Source of the DNA: Pseudomonas benzenivorans
GTDB lineage: Bacteria > Pseudomonadota > Gammaproteobacteria > Pseudomonadales > Pseudomonadaceae
Length of the DNA: 64,000 nucleotides
Reading direction: 5' to 3'
NCBI RefSeq assembly: GCF_900100495.1
Contig: NZ_FNCT01000023.1
Span: forward strand, 1 to 64,000
The notes beneath the pieces were generated by a model. The model was given only the letters and a program-made list of their open reading frames with translations. It was not told the DNA's origin and did no database searches. Positions 26,128 to 33,548 of this stretch are shown here, one piece after another. Position numbers and translations under genes: made by a program. Numbering within the stretch: position 1 is the first letter of the stretch; each line of letters begins with the position of its first letter.

Positions 26128-26586
26128 TCAGACAGGTTTAAGCCAGTAACGCTCAACTGTCCTTACCGTCACGCTTAGCTGTCGGGCGATCTCCGCTTTG
26201 GATAGGCCTTCCGCCTGCAAACGACGAGTCTCATTGCACGTCGCATCAGCTTTCAGACCACGAATTCCCCTAGCGGCATCTTCTGGGGAGACAGGTTCGA
26301 AGCGCCCCGCCTCTAAAAGCGCCCGAATCTGCTTGCTGTTCACGGCAAGACGTCCTTCCACCTCTTCACCAGCTGAGCGCGCTTCAACCACCAAAAGCAA
26401 CTGGCTTGGTGAAACACCAAGCACTTCACACAGAGCTACAAGTGTGTCGATTCTCACCGCAGCTAGGCCCTTCTCAATCTGACGAAGGTGGGTAGCGTTG
26501 ATAACTTCACCACAGGCATCGTGCGTGAGACCTGCCCGCAGCCTTATGTCCCGAACCACCTCACCCAAAACCTTTTCGTAGCTCAT
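26128..26586 (-). CDS. XRE-family regulator with second C-terminal helix-turn-helix
   Basis: The protein has 152 residues. Residues 5-65 form a Cro/C1-type HTH ('VRDIRLRAGLTHDACG', 'ALCEVLGVSPSQLLLV'). Residues 115-148 form a second HTH like those of resolvases/Hin ('LSKAEIARQLSVTVRTVERYW'). It is divergent from the phage-like operon at 26729 and is therefore the likely repressor of that operon, probably acting in the 142-bp gap. Confidence 0.82.
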   Translation of the reverse strand: MSYEKVLGEVVRDIRLRAGLTHDACGEVINATHLRQIEKGLAAVRIDTLVALCEVLGVSPSQLLLVVEARSAGEEVEGRLAVNSKQIRALLEAGRFEPVSPEDAARGIRGLKADATCNETRRLQAEGLSKAEIARQLSVTVRTVERYWLKPV

Positions 26587-26728
26587 CTATCGCGCTCGGA
26601 AAAGGGATTATCAAGCCACCTTTGACGCGACACATCCTGATGGCATAGCATTACCTTGTTTCGCTACCACCAACCTGGTATCACTGTCAATAAAGGCCAA
26701 TCAGATTTTCAATTCACTGGAGATGGAA

Positions 26729-27220
26729 ATGAAAACCACACAAGCCCCACAGGCCGCTAAAGGCCTGCAGTTCCAACTGGACAAGCAAACGCTGCAAGTG
26801 CAGATAGAACTGAGCTCCCTGCTCCGTTCGCTCGGGGCACCAACTACTCTGGTTACGGATGCCATTTCCATTTGGGAGAACAATCTCCAGGTCGAGGTCG
26901 AGCCCAGTCCTGAATCCGAACTTCCCTTGTGTTACTTACCGGTATCGCAGATACCGCAGTTCATTGATCAGATCCTTGACCAGCTGAGCTCAGAAAGCAG
27001 GGCAACCGCTCTGCGCTTCAGTGAGGCCTTTAGCACAGTGGAAGCACAAGTCAACGAGGTCGAAATTCTGAAGCGCAGTAACAATCCAAAAGTCTTAGGC
27101 GCCGTGTTGCAATGGATGAAGAACAATCCCGCTAGCTATGCACTGCATGAGCTTATGGCCTTGCAACAAAAGCGCGCGGTGATGACAGCCCCGACTCAAG
27201 CCGCTCAGGGGGCACTGTAA
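26729..27220 (+). CDS. Hypothetical protein, 163 aa, first gene of phage-like operon
   Basis: The start at 26729 is behind GGAG with good spacing; an ATG six bases earlier is also in frame. The protein is soluble and helical, with 'LQFQLDKQTLQVQIELSSLL' at the N-terminus and an Ala/Gln-rich end. No family recognised. Three further genes follow with short or negative gaps, so it belongs to a four-gene operon with the antirepressor-like gene. Confidence 0.65.
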   Translation: MKTTQAPQAAKGLQFQLDKQTLQVQIELSSLLRSLGAPTTLVTDAISIWENNLQVEVEPSPESELPLCYLPVSQIPQFIDQILDQLSSESRATALRFSEAFSTVEAQVNEVEILKRSNNPKVLGAVLQWMKNNPASYALHELMALQQKRAVMTAPTQAAQGAL

Positions 27221-27224
27221 TTCA

Positions 27225-27956
27225 ATGCGTACGTCCAAAATCTCTGTGCATGGCATGACCATCTACTACCTGATCGACAGTGCTGGTGAGCGCTACTGGC
27301 CTATGCGTCTAGTGTGCGAAGCCATTGAACTGAACTGGCACTCGCAAGCCGCAAAACTCCACCCCCCTCGATACACACCCCGCGAGCACGATGTGCGCCT
27401 GTCAGGGCAACCTCCGATGAAGCGCGCACTATGTCTGCCACAGGCAGAGTTCGAGTTCTGGCTCAAAGGGCTTAGCTCGCGCAAAGTGAATCCTGCTGCA
27501 CGATTGCGCGTGGATCAGTTGCGCACGCATTTCTTCGGAGATGCTTCAGCCGATAAGGAACATCAACTAGGGCAGACAGCTGCAGCACCTAAGATTCTGA
27601 GCCGCATTCTGAAGTGGCGCCTGCAGCAAACTGAGCCCTCTGACCGTCCGGACTTGTCCAAGCAGATCACTGGCCAGTTTCGCGAGAAAAACGGTTTTGA
27701 AATCTGCGATGCCCAGGAGCATCAGTTGCGCGGAGCTGTTGCGTCACTGAGCACGATCATCTATCAGCATGATCGCGCGAAGACACCAAGCCATACGCCG
27801 GTATCGCAGCGTGTCGATACGATTATCAAATCCATCGTCGATGCCCGGCCTCAACGCATCCACTTGCTCGAATCGGACTTCGCAGCGTTGCTGTGCGGCA
27901 TCGAACTTGAGGAACAATACCACCGTAACGCTCAGCACGAACCGCCTAGCCTATGA
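27225..27956 (+). CDS. Phage antirepressor N-domain protein (P22_AR_N-like)
   Basis: The protein has 243 residues. 'MTIYYLIDSAGERYWPMRLVCEAI' followed by 'NWHSQAAKL' resembles the N-terminal domain of P22-type antirepressors. The C-terminal 120 residues are unassigned. Antirepressors inactivate phage repressors. Its stop overlaps the next start (ATGA). Located opposite an XRE repressor gene, as in many phages. Confidence 0.65.
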   Translation: MRTSKISVHGMTIYYLIDSAGERYWPMRLVCEAIELNWHSQAAKLHPPRYTPREHDVRLSGQPPMKRALCLPQAEFEFWLKGLSSRKVNPAARLRVDQLRTHFFGDASADKEHQLGQTAAAPKILSRILKWRLQQTEPSDRPDLSKQITGQFREKNGFEICDAQEHQLRGAVASLSTIIYQHDRAKTPSHTPVSQRVDTIIKSIVDARPQRIHLLESDFAALLCGIELEEQYHRNAQHEPPSL

Positions 27957-28348
27957 CGACACTTCGGGAAGTGATGGATGTTCTCTACTCGGCAGGCGAG
28001 CCCATGTCCGGCAGTGGCATGAACGACGATGAAGCCCTGGCCTATGCTAGGCAGTCTTTTCCTGACGGGAATTACTGCCTAGTGCGGAATTGGCGCTTGC
28101 TCGATCTAGTGGTTACGGAAAGCCAACGCCTACTGCTGGCGAAAACCCGAAGGCAGCCTGCTTTGATCTATGCGCACACGGTCATCTATGACAGCGAGAG
28201 AAGGTGGGACGTTGGTGACTTCGTACGAACGTCGCTCTTGCACCAGCATGAGGGTTTCCATTTCAGAACGCTCAACAGCGTCTATCTGCTTCTAGGCCCA
28301 GGTACTCGTATCCGAGTCAGCGCGGACGCCGTTGCGAGCGTTTTCTGA
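27953..28348 (+). CDS. Hypothetical protein, DUF6957-like
   Basis: The protein has 131 residues. The pattern 'YCLVRNWRLLDLVV' then 'VGDFVRTS' then 'NSVYLLLGPG' resembles what I recall as DUF6957 of Pseudomonas prophages and islands. It is coupled to the antirepressor-like gene by a 4-bp overlap. The C-terminal half is similar in pattern to the next gene. Function unknown. Confidence 0.6.
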   Translation: MTTLREVMDVLYSAGEPMSGSGMNDDEALAYARQSFPDGNYCLVRNWRLLDLVVTESQRLLLAKTRRQPALIYAHTVIYDSERRWDVGDFVRTSLLHQHEGFHFRTLNSVYLLLGPGTRIRVSADAVASVF

Positions 28349-28384
28349 TCAAGCCAAAGCAATTACTTATCTGTCGACATAGCT

Positions 28385-28729
28385 ATGTATACACACCCGA
28401 TCTTGCAGAAGCTGCTTGAGCAGGTCGACGATCTGCCTTTCAGCAGACCCGTTACGGGATACCTGACCGATGCTTATATACGTGGCTCTAGTGGGTATGG
28501 AATCACCCACAGGCATGTCAGAGCAGATCGATTTGCCGACGGCGATTTCATTCATACGTCGGCCATCATCGACATTCAAAGGGAGGGGCCGTTCTGGGTG
28601 CTGCACACGCTGAGCGGCAGCTTCTACGTGATTCTTAGCTTCAATATCTTGAGAGGAGCCCAATCGCTGGATGACTACCTGCAACGGCTGCTAACCGCTA
28701 CCCACCCTGAGCCATGGCAGCTGCATTAG
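28385..28729 (+). CDS. Hypothetical protein, paralogue of the preceding gene
   Basis: The protein has 114 residues. 'DGDFIHTSAIIDI' followed by 'FWVLHTLSGSFYVILS' lines up with 'VGDFVRTSLLHQH' and 'FHFRTLNSVYLLLG' of the upstream gene, so both share one small domain. Function unknown. Last gene before the palindrome array. Confidence 0.6.
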   Translation: MYTHPILQKLLEQVDDLPFSRPVTGYLTDAYIRGSSGYGITHRHVRADRFADGDFIHTSAIIDIQREGPFWVLHTLSGSFYVILSFNILRGAQSLDDYLQRLLTATHPEPWQLH

Positions 28730-28752
28730 GAAGACAATGTGGCTGCCGATCC

Positions 28753-28964
28753 GCGACACGTTCTTCGTGTCGCATGGCTTGGCTGCGACACACCGGGAGT
28801 ATCGCAGGACATCAATGCGACACTCATGGACTGTCGCACGCTCACGCTGCGACACACTGACCATGCCACATGCAGTTACTGCGACACTCTAGGCGTGTCG
28901 CACTCGGCTTTGCGATACACCCGGTATGTCGCACAAGCGGATTGCGACACCAGTATCGTGCCGT
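28753..28964. repeat. Array of seven 21-bp palindromes at 32-bp period
   Basis: Units start at 28753, 28785, 28817, 28849, 28881, 28912 and 28944. The consensus is T-GCGACAC-N7-GTGTCGC-A. The left arm GCGACAC is identical in six of seven units (GCGATAC in unit 6). The right arm is perfect in units 1 and 5, one base off in 2, 3 and 6, and decayed in 4 and 7. The 7-nt centres all differ (gttcttc, accggga, tcatgga, actgacc, tctaggc, acccggt, cagtatc), and the 11-nt linkers (10 between units 5 and 6) differ too. The 32-bp period is three helical turns, so all sites face the same side of DNA. Confidence 0.9.
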
Positions 28965-29029
28965 TAGCGGCATTCTCAATGCCCAATGCGGCACCGAAAA
29001 CAGCCAAAATTGACACCTGAGACGCCATT

Positions 29030-29069
29030 TACGGCACTAAAAGTGCCCGTACTGGCACTGTTTTTCCTG
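29030..29069 (+). terminator. Hairpin behind the palindrome array
   Basis: TACGGCACTAAAAGTGCCCGTA forms an 8-bp stem; a further GGCACTG and TTTTT follow at 29054-29065. Likely the terminator of the small-gene operon. Confidence 0.55.
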
Positions 29070-29134
29070 GTTATATTTCCTTATAACTCATTGAAAATAA
29101 ACATTTTAATTATTTTTTTCATAACCAAATCGCC

Positions 29135-29157
29135 ACTGAGTGGCCAGTGTTTTTGAA
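29135..29157 (+). terminator. Terminator-like hairpin
   Basis: CCACTGAGTGGCCAGTGTTTTT contains CACTG / CAGTG followed by five T residues, and alternatively CCACTGAGTGG. It lies before the nested inverted repeats. Confidence 0.5.
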
Positions 29158-29244
29158 TGCAACCATTTCGGCACGCCGGCCATGGCACCGCTCCGCGCCT
29201 CCCTGCTCGTTCCTTCAGTGCCATAGGCACTGGCTGCTGTTCGA

Positions 29245-29471
29245 TTTTGATGACAAAAGGCTTGCGCGCGCTTTTGCTCACGGCGCACGCTGAATACAGA
29301 TGAGGCGTGTCGCGTGAGTGAGAGCGCGCACCTCTTACTCGCGGCGCGAGTAAGAGGGCGTTGGGGCGGTTCAGACGGAACGAGAAAACACGTAGCGAAG
29401 GCGGAGGGGTTTCAGAGGAGTCTGAACTGCTCCAACGCCATTCGCGAAGCGGCTTAGCTTTGTCATCAAAA
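29245..29471. repeat. Nested inverted-repeat region upstream of the recombinase
   Basis: Three inverted repeats are stacked. The outer pair TTTTGATGACAAA (29245-29257) / TTTGTCATCAAAA (29459-29471) is perfect. The middle pair, 20-bp arms at 29357-29376 and 29420-29439, matches at 18 of 20. A perfect 13-bp hairpin, CCTCTTACTCGCG / CGCGAGTAAGAGG, occupies 29331-29357. The outer arm ends 14 bp before the recombinase start. It could fold as one large RNA or single-strand DNA structure, or serve as a recombination site. Confidence 0.8.
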
Positions 29472-29485
29472 CAACAAGAAGAGAG

Positions 29486-30430
29486 ATGACAGCGATGCAA
29501 CCAGCAACCTTGAAGCGGTATCAGACCAGAGCACAAAATTTTTATCGGACTCACTGCGGTGAGGACACCCCCACTTCGGCGCAGATCTGCGCGGCTTTGC
29601 TTGCCTGCGCTAGCGAGTACCGCCCCAACTCTTTCAGCACGCTCAAAAATTCGCTGATGAACGATCAGCTCGCTCGTGGCAACAGCGACACAGCAACCGC
29701 AATCAGAAAGCTGATCAATCCGGTCACAGCGCCTGATAGCAAGATGACCCGAAAACCCAAGCTGAAACAGATTCGTAAAGTCCCCTTCGAGGACTTCAAA
29801 GCGCTGTACAAGCACCTTCATGCTGGGGGTAATCTCGATGAGGCTGCTTCACTTATCCTCGCATACTGGATAGGCGTGCGTCCTTGCGAGATGCGCACGA
29901 TCTCTGTCAAAGGGAACGAGGTGCAAATCATCGGTGGCAAAAAATCCGCCGAGTTGCATCGTGGCGCTGACCGAACCCTAGTGATCGACAAAACCAAGAT
30001 TCTGAAATTGATTGAATGGGCCGCGCATCGAATGTCGAAATGCCCGCGCACCACCACAGCAATCAGAGACCGCTTTCGCAAGGAGTGCCGAAGCCTATGG
30101 CCCAGGAGGAAGAAGCATCCGACATTGAAGAGCTTCCGCCACCAAGTCGGCTCAATTCTGAAAGCGTCAGGGGAAAGCCCTGAAGCCATGGCGTATATCA
30201 TGGGACACCAGTCCACGGCGTCGATCAGTGTATACGGTGACGGTCGATCTGGTGCAGATCGGCAAAAACACATTAGTCCAGCAGATGGCATCAATCTGAC
30301 AAAGGTGCGCAAACCCAAAAGGCTGCCGCGATACGGCAATGGGAAAGTGGTCGGGCGCATTGAATTTCCAGCCTCTACTCGGGGCTGGTTTCCAGGCCCA
30401 CCAACAGCACCTCGTACCCGAGGTGCTTAG
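29486..30430 (+). CDS. Tyrosine recombinase (integrase superfamily)
   Basis: The protein has 314 residues (start at 29486, or 29495 with slightly better spacing to GAGAG). Catalytic residues are visible: Arg132 in 'WIGVRPCEM', a Lys in 'IGGKKSAE', Lys215-x2-Arg218 in 'LKSFRHQ' where most relatives have His-x2-Arg, His241 in 'MGHQST' and nucleophile Tyr250 in 'ISVYGDG'. The spacing R218-H241-Y250 is normal. A basic tail of about 60 residues follows Tyr250. It is far from any tRNA gene and close to the palindrome array. It might act on the array or on the nested inverted repeats; that is inference. Confidence 0.82.
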   Translation: MTAMQPATLKRYQTRAQNFYRTHCGEDTPTSAQICAALLACASEYRPNSFSTLKNSLMNDQLARGNSDTATAIRKLINPVTAPDSKMTRKPKLKQIRKVPFEDFKALYKHLHAGGNLDEAASLILAYWIGVRPCEMRTISVKGNEVQIIGGKKSAELHRGADRTLVIDKTKILKLIEWAAHRMSKCPRTTTAIRDRFRKECRSLWPRRKKHPTLKSFRHQVGSILKASGESPEAMAYIMGHQSTASISVYGDGRSGADRQKHISPADGINLTKVRKPKRLPRYGNGKVVGRIEFPASTRGWFPGPPTAPRTRGA

Positions 30431-30467
30431 CCGCTAGAGCTCGGCCTGGATCACCCAGTGACACACA

Positions 30468-30677
30468 ATGGCGAGACCAAAGAACGTGATTGAAAAAAAT
30501 AGCTTGCGGGTTGCGTGCCAGGATGCGGGAGACGAAAGCGGGGATCTCATCATCGAGCTGCCGGCGGATCTTCTAAACAAGCTTGGCTGGTCTGTGGATG
30601 ATCAGCTTACGGTTGAGAAGTCCGAGGAACTGATTGCCCTCAAGCTCAAGCAGAAAGCACCGCGCACAGCATCCTAG
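30468..30677 (+). CDS. AbrB/MazE-type small DNA-binding protein
   Basis: The protein has 69 residues. 'GDLIIELPADLLNKLGWSVDDQLTVEKSEELIALK' is cut here into its parts: 'IIELPADLLNKLGW' and 'DDQLTVEK', which match the swapped-hairpin AbrB/MazE fold. No toxin gene follows, so it is a solitary regulator or an antitoxin remnant. It starts 37 bp after the recombinase stop. Confidence 0.75.
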   Translation: MARPKNVIEKNSLRVACQDAGDESGDLIIELPADLLNKLGWSVDDQLTVEKSEELIALKLKQKAPRTAS

Positions 30678-30755
30678 GTCTTCCTCGACTACGTTGGCCC
30701 TGGTGACGAGTGTTGGGCGCTCTAGGGCCAATCAACGACCTCAAGGACGGGCTCT

Positions 30756-31097
<342 letters not shown>

Positions 31098-31206
31098 ATC
31101 GGCCCCGTCCCTGAGGTGATGAAGTTCCCGCTGCCGATGGCTTCGTTCATGGTGTCCGGATACGCCCGCCTTTGCGTGCGGATACCTGGCGCGGCGGTGA
31201 GTTGGG

Positions 31207-31713
31207 TCACGTCGTTCGCGTTCTTTTTGCCTCTGCCGGCGGCTTGGCCTTGGAGGCCGGCAACTCGGCTCTCGCCGCAGTGCGGAAGTCGCGAGGGCCG
31301 AGGATGCGCCCGTCTTGCGCCCGCAGATCCAGTGCGGCGAGGGAAAGCAGCTTGTCCCGATCAACCATCGCGTACTTCAACTCGCCGGGCTTGAAGCAGT
31401 GCTGTTCGCCCCACTGCCAGAGCGCGATGAGGACGATGTATAGCTGCTCGCCCTTGCTGGTCAGGACGTAGCGGCTGCGGTTCGAGGCCCCTTCAATTTG
31501 GACTGCCTCAAGGATGCCTTCTTCGACGAGCTTTTTCAGTCGCGTCGAGAGAATGTTCCGGGCAAGTCCGAGAGTTTTCTGAAACTCGCTGAAGCGGTCC
31601 TTGCCGCCGAAAGCCTCGCGAACGATGAGGAGCGACCACCAGTCGCCAATGATCTGGAGCGCGCGCGCGATGCTGCAATCCGCATGTCCGAGGTCAACTC
31701 TCTTGCCTTTCAA
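31207..31713 (-). CDS. HxlR-family transcriptional regulator
   Basis: The protein has 168 residues from a TTG start. The winged HTH is typical: 'CSIARALQIIGDWWSLLIVREAF', cut as 'CSIARALQIIGDWW' and 'LIVREAFGGKDRFSEFQ', then 'LGLARNILSTRLKKLVEEGI' and 'YVLTSKGEQL'. HxlR proteins often respond to small electrophiles or aromatic compounds through a Cys near the N-terminus, here Cys13. The C-terminus is Lys/Ala-rich. It is divergent from the gene at 31829. Confidence 0.9.
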   Translation of the reverse strand: MKGKRVDLGHADCSIARALQIIGDWWSLLIVREAFGGKDRFSEFQKTLGLARNILSTRLKKLVEEGILEAVQIEGASNRSRYVLTSKGEQLYIVLIALWQWGEQHCFKPGELKYAMVDRDKLLSLAALDLRAQDGRILGPRDFRTAARAELPASKAKPPAEAKRTRTT

Positions 31714-31730
31714 GTGGTATCTCTGCCGCC

Positions 31731-31794
31731 AATGTCGAATGGTTGCAAATTTAAACCGGCATGCTCACAATGTCGACTGGTTGCAAAGTTAAAC
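31731..31794. promoter_or_regulatory. Pair of 26-bp direct repeats, likely HxlR operators
   Basis: Two copies of AATGTCGAMTGGTTGCAAAK followed by TTAAAC start at 31731 and 31769, 38 bp apart, with two mismatches. They fill the gap between the divergent hxlR and the 31829 gene and are probably where the regulator binds. Confidence 0.65.
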
Positions 31795-31828
31795 AAATCT
31801 ATCGCAGACATGCAGAAGGAGTTTGAAC

Positions 31829-32551
31829 GTGAGCACTCTCTTGGATTGCGCCATTGCGGCGCATGGCGGTTGGGATCGCTGGCAACAGATCGGGATGCTG
31901 ACCGCTCACGTGAATATCGGCGGCGCGATCTGGCATGTCAAAGGCTGGCCGGACGTGTTTGCCGACGCCCGCGTCAGCATCGACCCGCATCACCAGCACA
32001 CAGAGTACACCCCCTTCCAGAAAGTCGGTCAGCACACCCTGTTCGAGTCCGGTCGGGTCGCAATCATCGCTGGCGACGGCAAGGTGATCGAAGAGCGCCC
32101 TTCGCCTCGCGAAGCGTTCGCGGGTCACGCGCTTACCACTCCTTGGGACGCACTGCATCTGGCCTACTTCGCCGGCTATGCGATGTGGACCTACTTGGCT
32201 ACGCCATTTCTGTTCAAGCTACCCGGCTTCCAGGTCGAAGAGATCGAACCCTGGGAAGAGAACGGAGAAATCTGGCGCCGTCTGAAGGTCACGTCCCCTG
32301 ACGGCTTCCATGGCCACACGCGCGAGCAAACCTTCTATTTCAACCCGGCCGGCCTGCTGCGCCGCCACGACTACAGCGTGGACATCATGGGCAGCGGCGC
32401 GACCAGTGCGCACTACGTCTCAGATCACAAGACCTTCGGCGGCCTTGTTTTCCCGACCCAGCGGCGTGTCTACCCCACCACTTCAGACAACAAGCCGACG
32501 CTGGACCAGGTGCTGGTTTCCATCGACATTCGCAGCGTCGACGTGACCTGA
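31829..32551 (+). CDS. Hypothetical 240-aa protein, possibly LolA-like fold
   Basis: The GTG start at 31829 has AAGGAG seven bases upstream; a TTG six bases earlier is too close to the ribosome site. There is no signal peptide. The sequence is rich in beta-strand patterns ('WRRLKVTSPDGFHGH', 'REQTFYFNPAGLLRRHDY'), reminiscent of LolA/DUF1329-like antiparallel sheets. It sits opposite an HxlR gene, an arrangement common for small-molecule responsive genes. Function unknown. Confidence 0.65.
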   Translation: MSTLLDCAIAAHGGWDRWQQIGMLTAHVNIGGAIWHVKGWPDVFADARVSIDPHHQHTEYTPFQKVGQHTLFESGRVAIIAGDGKVIEERPSPREAFAGHALTTPWDALHLAYFAGYAMWTYLATPFLFKLPGFQVEEIEPWEENGEIWRRLKVTSPDGFHGHTREQTFYFNPAGLLRRHDYSVDIMGSGATSAHYVSDHKTFGGLVFPTQRRVYPTTSDNKPTLDQVLVSIDIRSVDVT

Positions 32552-32877
32552 TAGGGGGGCATGGCACACCCCGAAGGTTGGTGCCTTAGTCTGAAGTATG
32601 CCTAGAAAACTCGTGCCTTGGATTGTCCGCGGAGCAAGCCAGGTGCGCCGCCCGCGAAGAGATAGCCTGCAAGAGCGGTCGCGAGGTCTTTGAAGGGATG
32701 ATGTCCGGTGAGTTGATGTACGTAGCTCTGAAAGTCCTTGATGCATTTACTGCTGTGGCAGGTGTCCTCGCAGAGCTTCGCGTCACAATTCTGAGCTTGC
32801 GTTCCAGGGGTAGATCACGTTTGATAATCACTTAGATATGCTGAGAGCCGGTAAGTAGGTGATCAGGAGATAGTATT
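32552..32877. other. Gap without a convincing gene
   Basis: Both strands are partly open. A minus-strand stretch of about 60 codons ending TAG near 32605 reads naturally ('FQSYVHQLTGHHPFKDLATA'), but no start or family is evident. It may be a remnant. Confidence 0.4.
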
Positions 32878-33393
32878 TCAGGCTAGATTGTTAACTCGCT
32901 GAGCCTTCTCTCTTATATCCAGTCGCCAACGGACCAAATCATCGGCTCCGGGACCAGCTTGCATGCGGATGCTGCTCATTTTTACAGGCTCATTCGTAGC
33001 GTCGCTGACCAAGGTGAGTTTCACATTTTCATTGGTTACCTGATCGATAAAGAGCAGCGGTGGCTCCTCGTGGGCGTCCAGCCCCCACTTGTCACCGACC
33101 TGAGCTAAGGCTTGTAAAACAATCGTCAAGTCCCTGCCTTTTGACGTCAGTTGATATTCATAACGGCAGGGGCGCTCTTGATACAGTGTGCGCTGGATAA
33201 GCCCTTGGGACTCTAGGTGCCGAAGCCGATCTGCCAAGGTGCTATTGGTTATACCTGTCGAGTGGCGGAGATCTTCGTAGCGCCGCAAGCCGAGTGTTAA
33301 ATCTCGCAGGACTAGCATCCCCCAGCGATCACCTATCGCCTCCAAAACTCTGGCAATAGAACACGCCATTCCTTCAAAGCCTTTGCTTCTCAA
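32878..33393 (-). CDS. HxlR-family transcriptional regulator
   Basis: The protein has 171 residues starting at a TTG with a full AGGAGG six bases upstream; the longer open frame upstream has no ribosome site. 'CSIARVLEAIGDRWGMLVLR' begins the winged HTH, followed by 'RRYEDLRHSTGITNSTLADR'. It has the conserved N-terminal Cys. A C-terminal domain of about 60 residues ('VKLTLVSDATNEPV') resembles those of HxlR proteins with effector domains. Divergent from the SDR gene at 33549. Confidence 0.88.
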   Translation of the reverse strand: MRSKGFEGMACSIARVLEAIGDRWGMLVLRDLTLGLRRYEDLRHSTGITNSTLADRLRHLESQGLIQRTLYQERPCRYEYQLTSKGRDLTIVLQALAQVGDKWGLDAHEEPPLLFIDQVTNENVKLTLVSDATNEPVKMSSIRMQAGPGADDLVRWRLDIREKAQRVNNLA

Positions 33394-33459
33394 TCTCGTC
33401 CTCCTGAAAGCCGCTGACCTGTAGGTTGAGCGCCTGGGCCCCTGTTCGAGATTGTAGCA

Positions 33460-33519
33460 TTGACTTGCTCCAATTATCAGAGCTATGATCCGTGTTACTC
33501 TAGTAATAAGAGTTACTAG
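33460..33519 (+). promoter_or_regulatory. Promoter and palindromic operator between hxlR and SDR gene
   Basis: TTGACT (33460-33465), 18-bp spacer and TATGAT (33484-33489) form a promoter for the SDR gene. GTTACTCTAGTAATAAGAGTTACTAG follows at 33494-33519; it contains the palindrome TTACT-CT-AGTAA and a second GTTACT half-site, so it is a plausible HxlR operator just past the -10. Confidence 0.6.
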
Positions 33520-33548
33520 CCCTCCTAGCATTTCACAAGGTATTGAGA

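Noticed and set aside
26064..26141. 25-codon plus-strand frame next to the LexA box
   Set aside because: No clear ribosome site, overlaps the XRE gene end, no family; kept only as a possible alternative SOS target.
28753..28964. CRISPR array
   Set aside because: Repeats are 21-bp palindromes with variable centres and 10-11 bp linkers; no cas genes. Spacers are far too short.
28739..29020. 93-aa plus-strand frame with repeated Cys-Asp-Thr
   Set aside because: It is just the translation of the palindrome array and has no ribosome site or family.
29081..29821. 246-aa minus-strand frame
   Set aside because: It runs through the inverted-repeat block and the antisense of the recombinase; no motif.
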